Origin: Kushneria marisflavi
GTDB taxonomy: Bacteria > Pseudomonadota > Gammaproteobacteria > Pseudomonadales > Halomonadaceae
Assembly: GCF_002157205.1 (NCBI RefSeq)
Contig: NZ_CP021358.1
Location: 992,001-1,056,000, forward strand
Length of the DNA stretch: 64,000 nt
Direction of reading: 5' to 3'
In this document: in pieces, positions 23,591-30,453 of the stretch
Layout of the letters: each line of letters opens with the position of its first letter
Position numbering within the stretch: position 1 is the first letter of the stretch
Made by a program: the position numbers and the translations under genes
The notes under the pieces: model-generated
Databases searched by the model: none
The model's input: the letters and a program-made list of their open reading frames with translations, nothing else
What the model was told of the DNA's origin: nothing

Positions 23591-24505
23591 ATGAAACTGC
23601 GTCATATCGAAGTCTTCCATGCCCTGATCAGTTGCGGCAGTGTCAGTGCAGCCGCTCGAAGACTTAATGTTTCCCAGCCCAACGTCACGCGTACGCTGGC
23701 TCACGCCGAAACCACGCTGGGCGTTCGTCTGTTCGAGCGTCATCCGCGTGGGCTGACCCCCACACCGGAAGCGCTGCGGTTATGGCCTGCCATCGAGGCG
23801 GCGGTCAAGCAACTGGATGTGGTGGATCAACTGGGCCGCCAGCTCTCCCACGGCGTGGATCAACATCTGCGACTCGGGGCGTCCCATGCGCCCGGGCACC
23901 TGGTCATGCCCGGAGCACTCATTGCCCTTCAACGCCGGCTCCCGGCGCTTGAGATCGAGCTGGTCACTTCGCATTTCTCCACCCTGTGTGATGAACTGCT
24001 GTCCCATCGACTGGACATGGCACTGGCGTTTGAACAGCCGGCCCCTGAAGGAATCGAGTGCGAGCATCTGATGCGTGCGCCCATGAAGGCCCTGTTGCCG
24101 CCGGATATGGACGCTCCGACACATGCCACGCTTGAATGGCTCAATGCGAACGGCCTGATTCTGATGCCGGAAGAGGATCCGCTGGGCACGTTACTCGGAC
24201 AGGCCCTTCAGGCCGAGGGGCTGACGCCAGCCGCGCGCCTCCGGGTCAAGACCTACAGCGTGATTGCCGAGCTGGTCATCGCCGGTGGCGGGACGGGGAT
24301 CGTCGATCCATTCACTGCCGAACGCTATCGTGACCGTTTACAGGTACTGCCGCTGACCCCTGAACTGAACATGAATGTGGCCCTGCTGAGGGCGCGTCAT
24401 GTGCCCTGGCCCCATGCCGCGAATCAGCTAAGAACGCTACTGGTCGATCAACTGGCGATACATGCACAACGCTGGCAGACGGACTCGCCGCCTGGTATAC
24501 GATGA
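23591..24505 (+). CDS. LysR-family regulator of the dgc genes (DgcR-like)
   Basis: 304 residues with the standard LysR layout: an N-terminal winged helix-turn-helix (MKLRHIEVFHALISCGSVSAAA, then NVSQPNVTRTL, about 1-60), a linker helix and a periplasmic-binding-protein-like effector domain from about residue 90. The gene lies directly upstream of dgcN-dgcA on the same strand with an 87-bp gap, so it probably controls D-glutamate use (inference from context; LysR regulators occur with these genes elsewhere). A GGTATAC-N7-TTATACC site overlaps its 3' end and could be its operator in front of dgcN. Confidence 0.9.
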   Translation: MKLRHIEVFHALISCGSVSAAARRLNVSQPNVTRTLAHAETTLGVRLFERHPRGLTPTPEALRLWPAIEAAVKQLDVVDQLGRQLSHGVDQHLRLGASHAPGHLVMPGALIALQRRLPALEIELVTSHFSTLCDELLSHRLDMALAFEQPAPEGIECEHLMRAPMKALLPPDMDAPTHATLEWLNANGLILMPEEDPLGTLLGQALQAEGLTPAARLRVKTYSVIAELVIAGGGTGIVDPFTAERYRDRLQVLPLTPELNMNVALLRARHVPWPHAANQLRTLLVDQLAIHAQRWQTDSPPGIR

Positions 24506-24514
24506 AGTTATACC
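24494..24514 (+). promoter_or_regulatory. Candidate LysR-type operator before dgcN
   Basis: The interrupted inverted repeat GGTATAC-N7-TTATACC contains ATAC-N7-TTAT, close to the general LysR-type box ATAC-N7-GTAT. It spans the end of the LysR gene and lies about 80 bp before the dgcN start. The same GGTATACC core occurs upstream of the regulator itself at 23505-23512. Confidence 0.4.
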
Positions 24515-24592
24515 GAACCGACAAATCAGCATTCGAAGCTATGACCTTTTTCGTCGACACTGACTCACTTCTCTACATTCTCGGAGCCAGTG

Positions 24593-25627
24593 ATGACGAG
24601 CCAGCCTTACCGCCCTGCCGACATTGTTTCACCCTACCTCCTGTTTCTGGGGGACATCGAAGATAGCGTCTCGGCCAAGATGGCCCGCGCCGTGGTCATC
24701 TGGCGTCCGGAAAAGGCTGTCGGTCAGCTGCGCATGACCGAGAAGACGGTCAGTGTCGGCATTGAGGACATCAGCATCGAAGAAGCCTGCGCCCGGGGCG
24801 CGCGAACGCTCGTGATCGGCGTGGCCAATTCGGGCGGCAAGCTTCCGGCACACTGGCGGGATGTGATATGTCAGGCCATTGAGCACGGTATGGATGTGGC
24901 CAGCGGCATGCATCAGCGCCTGGACGCCATTGAAGGGGTGGCCGAGCTGGCACGCGAGCACGGCGTCACGCTTCATGACATTCGTCATAGCCATCCGCCA
25001 CTGGAGGTGGGGACCGGCGAGCCTCGCAGCGGCAAGCGAATACTGACCGTCGGCACTGACTGTTCATTGGGCAAGATGTTCAGCTCACTGGCACTGCAGC
25101 GCGGTCTTGAAGAGGCCGGTCTCAAGGCACGCTTTCGTGCCACCGGGCAGTGCGGGGTACTGGTGGCCGGTGAAGGCATTGCCATCGATGCCGTCATTGC
25201 CGATTTCATCTCTGGTGCCGTGGAGTGGCTAAGCCCTGCAGCCGCCGAGGATCAATGGGACGTTATCGAAGGTCAGGGCTCCTTATTCCATCCCGCTTAC
25301 GCCGGCGTCAGTCTGGGATTGTTGCACGGTGCTCAGCCCGACTGCATCGTGATGTGTCATGAGCTGGGCAGGCCTCACATGCGCCATTTGCCCAACCGCC
25401 CGATGCCCGATATGGCCACCTGCATTGAAGCCAATCTGAGCGCTGCCCGCATCACCAATCCCAGGGTGCAGCTCGCCGGATTTTCCGTAAATACGTCTCA
25501 GGTGGATGAGGAAACGGCAAGACGCGAGCTGGAGGCACTGAGCCAGCAGTTTGGCGTTCCGGCTACCGACCCCATTCGCTTTGGTATCGAACCGCTGGTC
25601 ACCGCCTTTACGACAGGAGCCGTGTAA
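24593..25627 (+). CDS. dgcN: D-glutamate N-acetyltransferase DgcN (DUF1611 family)
   Basis: 344 residues. In the described pathway DgcN acetylates D-glutamate, and DgcA then racemises the product to the N-acetyl-L form (family knowledge). The N-terminal domain (about 1-135) precedes a P-loop-like segment, VGTDCSLGKM (about 153-162), and the DVIEGQGSLFHPAYAGV block typical of DUF1611 proteins. The ATG at 24593 has CGGAG 6 nt upstream; the GTG just before it is less well placed. Its stop codon overlaps the dgcA start (TAATG), so the two are translationally coupled. Older annotations call it an NAD-dependent epimerase/dehydratase or simply DUF1611. Confidence 0.88.
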   Translation: MTSQPYRPADIVSPYLLFLGDIEDSVSAKMARAVVIWRPEKAVGQLRMTEKTVSVGIEDISIEEACARGARTLVIGVANSGGKLPAHWRDVICQAIEHGMDVASGMHQRLDAIEGVAELAREHGVTLHDIRHSHPPLEVGTGEPRSGKRILTVGTDCSLGKMFSSLALQRGLEEAGLKARFRATGQCGVLVAGEGIAIDAVIADFISGAVEWLSPAAAEDQWDVIEGQGSLFHPAYAGVSLGLLHGAQPDCIVMCHELGRPHMRHLPNRPMPDMATCIEANLSAARITNPRVQLAGFSVNTSQVDEETARRELEALSQQFGVPATDPIRFGIEPLVTAFTTGAV

Positions 25628-26604
25628 TGCGTACGCTCAAGCGTTATACCCAGACCTGGCTACTGGATCGCCCGTTCGTGATCGCGCGCGGTGCCAGCAC
25701 GTCAATTGACATTATTCGCGTCGAAATTCACCAGGACGGCTTTGTGGGAATAGGCGAAAGCAAACCCACCCCTCGATATGGCCATAGTGCCGAATCGGTC
25801 ATGGAAGAGATCGATGAAGTATCGCTGGCCATTGAGCAGGGCATTGATCGCAAGGCACTGCTTGAGCGGCTGCCGGCAGGCCCGGCGCGCAATGCGCTCG
25901 ACTGTGCTCTGTGGTCGCTGGAGTGCGCGCTGGAAGGCACCACACCAACAGCGCGGCTGGGCCCCCCGATCGGACATGAAATTGTCACGGCCCATACCAT
26001 TTCCATCGCAACGCCAGCAGAGATGGCCGAGGCAGCCCGACAGGAGCTGGCTCAGGGAGCAAGACTTTTAAAGATCAAGCTCAACGATGAGCAGGTTGTC
26101 GAACGGGTGCGTGCCGTAAGGGAAGCCGCGCCTGACGTACGTCTCATCATTGATGCCAATGAGGCGTGGGCACCGGAAAACGTGGAAGCCTGGTGCCGGG
26201 CGCTGGCAGAGCTTGACGTCGAAATGATCGAACAGCCCCTGCCTGCCGGAGAAGATGGCATTCTGGCTGATTTTGATCATCCGGTAGCGCTATGCGCCGA
26301 TGAAAGCTGCCATACCCGAGAAGATATCGCTCGACTAAGCGACCGCTATGAGATGATCAACATCAAGCTTGATAAAAGCGGTGGACTGACAGAAGCTTTG
26401 GCGATGGTAGAAGAAGCCCGCAAACATGACATGGCCATCATGGTGGGCTGCATGCTGGGGACTTCCATGGCCATGCGGGCAGCACTGCCAGTGGCCGCCC
26501 ACGCCGTTATTGTTGATCTGGATGGCCCGATCTGGTTATCAAGTGATGATGTCCCGTCGCTGGATTATCGCAACGGGTGGGTCAGGGAAACCCACGACAC
26601 CTGA
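25627..26604 (+). CDS. dgcA: N-acetyl-D-glutamate racemase DgcA (enolase superfamily)
   Basis: 325 residues, muconate-lactonising subgroup of the enolase superfamily. Visible catalytic elements in order are LKIKLN (the KxK acid/base pair near 150), metal ligands in IIDANEAW, MIEQPLP and CADES, and the second catalytic Lys in NIKLDKSGG. Related proteins are annotated as L-Ala-D/L-Glu epimerases, so from sequence alone a dipeptide epimerase role cannot be excluded; coupling to dgcN favours DgcA. It is followed by a short hairpin and the convergent Nudix gene. Confidence 0.87.
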   Translation: MRTLKRYTQTWLLDRPFVIARGASTSIDIIRVEIHQDGFVGIGESKPTPRYGHSAESVMEEIDEVSLAIEQGIDRKALLERLPAGPARNALDCALWSLECALEGTTPTARLGPPIGHEIVTAHTISIATPAEMAEAARQELAQGARLLKIKLNDEQVVERVRAVREAAPDVRLIIDANEAWAPENVEAWCRALAELDVEMIEQPLPAGEDGILADFDHPVALCADESCHTREDIARLSDRYEMINIKLDKSGGLTEALAMVEEARKHDMAIMVGCMLGTSMAMRAALPVAAHAVIVDLDGPIWLSSDDVPSLDYRNGWVRETHDT

Positions 26605-26608
26605 AAAT

Positions 26609-26633
26609 TCAGGCGCCTGCCCACGGGTGGGCG
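26609..26633. terminator. Hairpin between convergent dgcA and Nudix genes
   Basis: GCGC-CT-GCCCA / TGGGC-GC forms a GC-rich stem between the two convergent stop codons. A T run is lacking on the plus strand and poor on the minus strand, so termination here is uncertain. Confidence 0.35.
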
Positions 26634-26647
26634 CTCACGCCAGAAAC

Positions 26648-27145
26648 TCACGACAAAAAACCCTGATCCATCAGGGCCTTTAGCACCTGCTGTGAATCGG
26701 GTGTTGCGTCCTGCACCGCCAGCGCCTCACTTAACGTCATCCATTCAATGGCTTCTACTTCGCTGGACTGAAGCGTTATGGGCTGATTGTGGTAGCGTGC
26801 GATAAAGACGCTGCCAAACGCGTTCATGCCCTCTTCAAAATGAAGCTTCAGGCACCAACTTAATGTGAGGGATAACCCCAGCTCTTCATGAAGCTCGCGC
26901 CGGGCCGCACTAGCCATGGATTCGCCGGCATCGACCACGCCCCCGGCACAAAGGTCGCGATACCCCGGAAAGATATCCTTGCAGAGGGTGCGCCGCTGTA
27001 CACACAGCCGATCATGCTGATCAAGCACAAGGATATAAACGGCCCGATGCCATATTTTCAGCCGACGCATATCGCATCGACGCGCACTTCCCGCGGGCCG
27101 GTTCAGGGTATCCACAATCTGGACACGTGCTCGTGATGATCCCAT
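26648..27145 (-). CDS. Nudix hydrolase, YfcD-like
   Basis: 165 residues. The Nudix box is intact, Gly-x5-Glu-x7-Arg-Glu-x2-Glu-Glu-x-Gly, in GGVVDAGES with AARRELHEELGL (about residues 68-90), so Mg-dependent pyrophosphohydrolase activity is expected. The upstream part (VQIVDTLNRPAG, then WHRAVYILVLD and LCVQRRT) matches the N-terminus of YfcD-type proteins and supports the first ATG rather than the internal Met26. The substrate is unknown. A terminator-like hairpin with a short upstream reading frame precedes it on the same strand and may form an attenuated leader. Confidence 0.88.
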   Translation of the reverse strand: MGSSRARVQIVDTLNRPAGSARRCDMRRLKIWHRAVYILVLDQHDRLCVQRRTLCKDIFPGYRDLCAGGVVDAGESMASAARRELHEELGLSLTLSWCLKLHFEEGMNAFGSVFIARYHNQPITLQSSEVEAIEWMTLSEALAVQDATPDSQQVLKALMDQGFLS

Positions 27146-27236
27146 GACAGCACTCTCCGAGAGTAAAGCGGACCATCTTACGCCTGAGCCTGGCGTATTC
27201 GAAGGCCGTCACCAGTACTGCCCGAAACACAGACAC

Positions 27237-27261
27237 AAAAAAGGCCTCGATAAACGAAGCC
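27237..27261 (-). terminator. Terminator or attenuator hairpin upstream of the Nudix gene
   Basis: On the minus strand GGCTTCG-TTTAT-CGAGGCC is followed by six T (27242-27237), about 90 bp before the Nudix start. There is one G-T wobble in the stem. Because it lies between a short well-initiated frame and the Nudix gene, it could end a small transcript or attenuate Nudix expression. Confidence 0.55.
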
Positions 27262-27306
27262 AGCCAGAAACCGTCATGTGAAGACGACATCACGAGAAAA
27301 AGAGAG

Positions 27307-27351
27307 TTACGACGACAGGGAAGCATTGGCGGGTATTGCTCGTTGTGGCAT
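27307..27351 (-). CDS. Possible 14-residue leader peptide
   Basis: An ATG at 27351 follows a full AAGGAGG ribosome site (27365-27359) with 7-nt spacing. The frame (MPQRAIPANASLSS) ends at TAA after 14 codons, before the terminator hairpin at 27237-27261. No amino acid is enriched enough to suggest a classic biosynthetic attenuator. It overlaps other short frames, one of which codes for a hydrophobic stretch (FIEAFFVSVFRAVLV), so which is translated is unclear. The evidence is the ribosome site and position only. Confidence 0.3.
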   Translation of the reverse strand: MPQRAIPANASLSS

Positions 27352-27592
27352 CAGACGCCCTCCTTGGCGTCATCAAACACTCTTCCTTCCTGGAAGATTC
27401 TGCGCTAAGTGAAGGCTTCCTGCCTTCTGACTGCATCCTTGCAGCGCGAAAATAGTAACACTTGTAAAGGTGTTGTCTATATTTTTCAGCGCATCGCAGT
27501 TTTTTTATTTTCAAAAATCAATTTAACTCAAGAAAAGCCACCTTGTTGTACAGGTGCATTACAGGCATGACGGTCCATGACCATCCCCACGA

Positions 27593-27616
27593 AGATCAGG
27601 TCAATTGACCTGATCT
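27593..27616. repeat. Perfect 24-bp palindrome upstream of the DUF883 gene
   Basis: The left arm AGATCAGGTCAA is followed immediately by its exact reverse complement, about 170 bp before the DUF883 start. With no loop and no T run it is unlikely to be a terminator. Length and symmetry suggest an operator for a dimeric or tetrameric regulator. Confidence 0.75.
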
Positions 27617-27784
27617 GAACTACGCTTGAGTACAGTGTCCAATCAAGTCATGCAGGTCATGACAAACGCCAATTGTCTCTGCATAAACCAGAAAGACACC
27701 CATGTTTTCAGCCATCTGTACTGAGCACTACTCTTTTCAGTATTGATCTGAAACAAGCCTGACCACGTCAATGGAGGACATCCG

Positions 27785-28129
27785 ATGGGCATTTTTTCAT
27801 CCAGTGATAGCCGAGCGACTCGTCGACTCAAGGACTATGAAAAGGAACTGAACAAGCGTGGTGCACGCGCATTGGCACGCTATGAAGATGAGCTGGATTC
27901 CACGGGTCAAAAGGTACGCAGTCGTCTCAAGGGTGCAGGTGATCATCTTGGCCAGCGCTGGCATCAGGCTCGTGATCGAGTAGAAGATGAAGGTCACCGC
28001 GCCTGGGAGCTGACTGAAGAAGGTGCCCGTGACCTGGATCGTCATGTCCATGAAAATGCTTGGAGCTATATTGGCGCAGGTGCAGCGATCGGGCTGGTCG
28101 CCGGTCTTTTGCTGGGCCGTCGATTCTGA
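27785..28129 (+). CDS. DUF883 family (YqjD/ElaB-like) inner-membrane protein
   Basis: 114 residues. A long charged amphipathic helical region (about 10-85, many Arg, Glu, Asp) is followed by one glycine-rich C-terminal membrane segment, GAGAAIGLVAGLLLGRRF. This is the layout of YqjD/ElaB/YgaM proteins, which anchor in the inner membrane by the C-terminus and bind ribosomes in stationary phase in E. coli (family knowledge). The ribosome site GGAGG lies 8 nt before the ATG. It is a single gene with its own terminator and a long upstream region holding two palindromes, so expression is probably tightly controlled. Confidence 0.88.
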   Translation: MGIFSSSDSRATRRLKDYEKELNKRGARALARYEDELDSTGQKVRSRLKGAGDHLGQRWHQARDRVEDEGHRAWELTEEGARDLDRHVHENAWSYIGAGAAIGLVAGLLLGRRF

Positions 28130-28147
28130 TCGACGAAGCCTTTTGTA

Positions 28148-28175
28148 CGCCCGCCCCTTCTGGTGCGGGCGTTTT
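28148..28175 (+). terminator. Rho-independent terminator of the DUF883 gene
   Basis: The stem CGCCCGC / GCGGGCG (28148-28154, 28165-28171) with a 10-nt loop is followed by TTTT, 19 bp after the stop codon. Confidence 0.8.
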
Positions 28176-28315
28176 AGTATCTGTCCTGCCCATACCGGTT
28201 TTTCCCCTATCATCCAATGGGCATGACAAGGCGCCAGTGGACATCGCGCTTTCGTTTTTATACTTGTCAAGCGCGCGATGACCATGACACGACACAAACA
28301 AAAGGAGGCCAATTG

Positions 28316-28725
28316 ATGTATCGCACAATTCTCGTACCTCTGGATGGCTCCGGAAATGCCAATAAGGCACTGGATATCGCCGCGCATCTTGCACGTGCCA
28401 GCCATGCCAGACTCTATCTACTGCATGTCCCGGTCATTAACGAAAAGGATGACGCCACCCAGGCATCACCCCCCCCCGGAACAGTGCCGCCATGCAACTT
28501 ATCGAGACGGCATTGGAAACCATCGACGCATCGGATCTCGACACCAGCATTCTTGTTCGCACGGGCGACCCGGCAGAAGTCATTGAACGTGAGGCACACC
28601 GACTGGACGCCGATGCCATCGTGATGGGATACAAGGGGTTGGGTAGAACCTCAAACGCTACAGGAGGCAGCGTCTCCCGTGCGGTCAATCATCGCGCTGC
28701 CTGCCGCGTGGTCACGGTAAGATAA
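28316..28725 (+). pseudogene. Universal stress protein (UspA family), frameshifted in a C9 tract
   Basis: As sequenced the gene is in two frames. The N-terminal part starts at ATG 28316, with AAAGGAGG upstream, and gives MYRTILVPLDGSGNANKALD and LYLLHVPV. The C-terminal part (from about 28488) gives LDTSILVRTGDPAEVI, then DADAIVMGYKGLGRTSNATGGSVSRAV, the UspA nucleotide-binding pattern G-x2-G-x9-G-[ST]. One extra C in the nine-C run at 28479-28487 would join them into a normal 136-residue protein. The run may be a sequencing error, a slippage-prone phase-variable tract or a true mutation. Family members are small cytoplasmic stress proteins that often bind ATP. Confidence 0.87.
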
Positions 28726-28772
28726 AATTCAGGTGCCCACATGTGTTGCCGAACCATGCCGGGCATTCATGA

Positions 28773-28830
28773 ATATTGCGGCGCACCTTCAGTGCCGAGA
28801 GCGTTTTTCCTCGCGCCAGCGCCGCAATAT
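28773..28830. repeat. 12-bp inverted repeat around the end of the small membrane gene
   Basis: ATATTGCGGCGC (28773-28784) and its exact complement GCGCCGCAATAT (28819-28830) are separated by 34 bp. The right arm lies inside the 3' part of the 44-residue gene and the left arm after its stop. It could fold at the 3' end of that mRNA; there is no T run. Confidence 0.6.
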
Positions 28831-28923
28831 CTTGAAAAGCACCATGACCAGTAACGGGAAAAATAAAAGCGTCAGAATCGCGCCTGTCGTAATGAAGAAA
28901 AAGTGCAGTACGCCCTCGCTCAT
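28789..28923 (-). CDS. Small single-pass membrane protein, 44 residues
   Basis: ATG at 28923 with GGAG 5 nt upstream, stop TGA at 28789-28791. The product starts MSEGVLHFFFITTGAIL, continues as one hydrophobic segment (about residues 5-30, including LLFFPLLVMVLF) and ends in a strongly basic tail, KILRRWREEKRSRH. The charge layout predicts the N-terminus outside and the C-terminus in the cytoplasm (positive-inside rule). I do not recognise the family. Ribosome site, composition and a defined stop support a real gene. It faces the stress-protein gene and is followed on its own strand by an inverted repeat. Confidence 0.6.
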   Translation of the reverse strand: MSEGVLHFFFITTGAILTLLFFPLLVMVLFKILRRWREEKRSRH

Positions 28924-29048
28924 GAACACTCCGTGCCAGCCCGACAAGACATGACCGAAACACGCTTCCCGGTCATATGAATATCGACATTCTAGGGGCT
29001 TTCAGGGCTCGTTGCACTTGTCTACAAAAGCGCTCTTCCATTTAAAGA

Positions 29049-29080
29049 CACATGACCGACTCGAAAGCCGGCCATGTCAA
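29049..29080 (-). terminator. Probable terminator of the acyltransferase gene
   Basis: On the minus strand GACATGGCCGGC pairs imperfectly with GTCGGTCATGTG and is followed by TCTTTAAAT, 20-50 bp after the acyltransferase stop. The stem has mismatches and the T run is short. Confidence 0.45.
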
Positions 29081-29102
29081 TATACAGATATTCTAAAGAA
29101 CT

Positions 29103-30164
29103 CTATTTGTAAGCAATCCCTGTATTACCGATACGCACCTCGGAACGAGCGGATGCCTTGCGATTGACCAATACATTGGCCGTAAAAAGCAGCGATACCA
29201 GTTTGCTTCGATTGTTCATCACGGCTGCCAGCGAGCTGACCGCCAACACGCCCAGGAAGTAAATCGGAAAAACCATGTCCGGATCACCCTGAACCACGCG
29301 CGCGAGAACGACAGGTACCACCCATGTAACAGGAAAATGCACAAGAAAAAGTACCAGCGAGTTGCGGCCAAACCACTCGAAGGGGCGCAGTGCCGGAGCC
29401 ATCCATTTGAAAGTCACCACACGCAGCAGCACCAGTGTCATGGCCAATGCCAATGCCATGGAAATGGGCTGATAGGCACCGCCAGTAGTCACCAGGCCTT
29501 GATAGGCCATGACATACCAGGTCACCAGACCTGCCAGTGCCAGAACCGCCAGCCAGCTGGTACGTTCTATGAAGTGCTTGAAGGCTTCAAGATGATATCC
29601 AAGCACCCCCCCCAGAATGAAGAACGGAAGGTGAAAGATAAAGCGGTCAAATTCAGTATCTTTCAACACCAGATAAAGTGCCAGCGATCCCAGAATGGAC
29701 ACACTCCAGTGGAGTCTGAGAACGAAATAGGCAATCACATAATAGAAAAAGATATAATAAATGAACCACAGATAGGCCATGGGCTCGAAAAACAGTGAGT
29801 GCCAGAACTCAACTACCGGCTTGCCGTTAAAATGCGCTCGATATATGAACAGGCCATAGGAAACAATCGACCAGATAACATAAGGGTAAAGAATACCTGA
29901 CAGCTTACCCTTGAAATAACGCCCGGCGCCCTTGCGCATAGAACCTGCCACCAGAAGACCTGACAGCAGCATCAGCGCCGGCATCCTGAAGGGCGAAAAA
30001 TAACCATTGATTTGTGTAAAGATGGGATCAAGGTCATCGAACTTGAGCGCCATCGAGTCGGCACTATGTAAATAGACCACCATGGTAATGGCAAGCCCTC
30101 TCAGGGCATCCATCCACCTTATTCGACTCTTTTGTGACGCTGATGAAATAATTTCTCTGGCCAT
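29103..30164 (-). CDS. Acyltransferase family 3 membrane protein
   Basis: 353 residues with about ten predicted membrane segments. The N-terminus has the family signature RIRWMDALRGLAITMVVYLH, with the conserved His in the first membrane segment, followed by the FRMPALMLLSGLL and FWHSLFFEPMAYLWFIYYIF blocks. Such enzymes transfer acetyl or other acyl groups to extracytoplasmic sugars (exopolysaccharide, O-antigen, peptidoglycan); the acceptor here cannot be told. AGAGGG lies 8 nt before the ATG, and a good promoter lies about 55-80 bp upstream. No polysaccharide genes adjoin it, so it is an orphan modifier gene. Confidence 0.88.
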   Translation of the reverse strand: MAREIISSASQKSRIRWMDALRGLAITMVVYLHSADSMALKFDDLDPIFTQINGYFSPFRMPALMLLSGLLVAGSMRKGAGRYFKGKLSGILYPYVIWSIVSYGLFIYRAHFNGKPVVEFWHSLFFEPMAYLWFIYYIFFYYVIAYFVLRLHWSVSILGSLALYLVLKDTEFDRFIFHLPFFILGGVLGYHLEAFKHFIERTSWLAVLALAGLVTWYVMAYQGLVTTGGAYQPISMALALAMTLVLLRVVTFKWMAPALRPFEWFGRNSLVLFLVHFPVTWVVPVVLARVVQGDPDMVFPIYFLGVLAVSSLAAVMNNRSKLVSLLFTANVLVNRKASARSEVRIGNTGIAYK

Positions 30165-30217
30165 TACCGGACCCTCTGACAGACGATGCTGGCAGAGGAA
30201 GCTAATGTAAGAAAGAA

Positions 30218-30246
30218 ATATAAAGTATGCTGATTCGCCAGTTCAA
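30218..30246 (-). promoter_or_regulatory. Candidate sigma-70 promoter of the acyltransferase gene
   Basis: On the minus strand TTGAAC (30246-30241) and TTATAT (30223-30218) are 17 bp apart, 54 bp before the start codon, in an AT-rich region. Confidence 0.5.
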
Positions 30247-30453
30247 AAGGGAATTAACGCCCAAGCATCAAAAATAAAACAATAGTGACAACCGTCTCTA
30301 CAATCAGACACTCCAGACACCTCGTTTTAACCATCAAATGGTATGACGTCAAAGCAATCGGAATATGGATTTAAGGTTAATTTTTTAATACTTTATTTTT
30401 TCAGCCGGGCCCTGGCGCCCAACGCCTTTTTCGAAAGCAACCACAACCGAGAA

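Larger units (their letters stand above)
27146..27784. other. Long regulatory intergenic region before Nudix and DUF883 genes
   Basis: 639 bp without a confident protein gene; 27440-27540 is markedly AT-rich. Toward the Nudix gene (minus strand) it holds an inverted repeat (27459-27476), a strong ribosome site with a 14-codon frame (27307-27351) and a terminator hairpin (27237-27261). Toward the DUF883 gene (plus strand) it holds a 24-bp palindrome (27593-27616) and a smaller one, GTCATG-CAGGT-CATGAC (27647-27663). Confidence 0.6.

Noticed and set aside
27021..27326. Minus-strand 101-residue frame with a hydrophobic stretch overlapping the Nudix start
   Set aside because: It overlaps the Nudix gene by over 120 bp, contains a terminator hairpin and has no ribosome site of its own. 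I could not exclude translation of its first part.
30413..30430. Plus-strand GGCG-CCCAA-CGCC-TTTTT as a terminator
   Set aside because: The stem is only four pairs and no plus-strand gene lies upstream.
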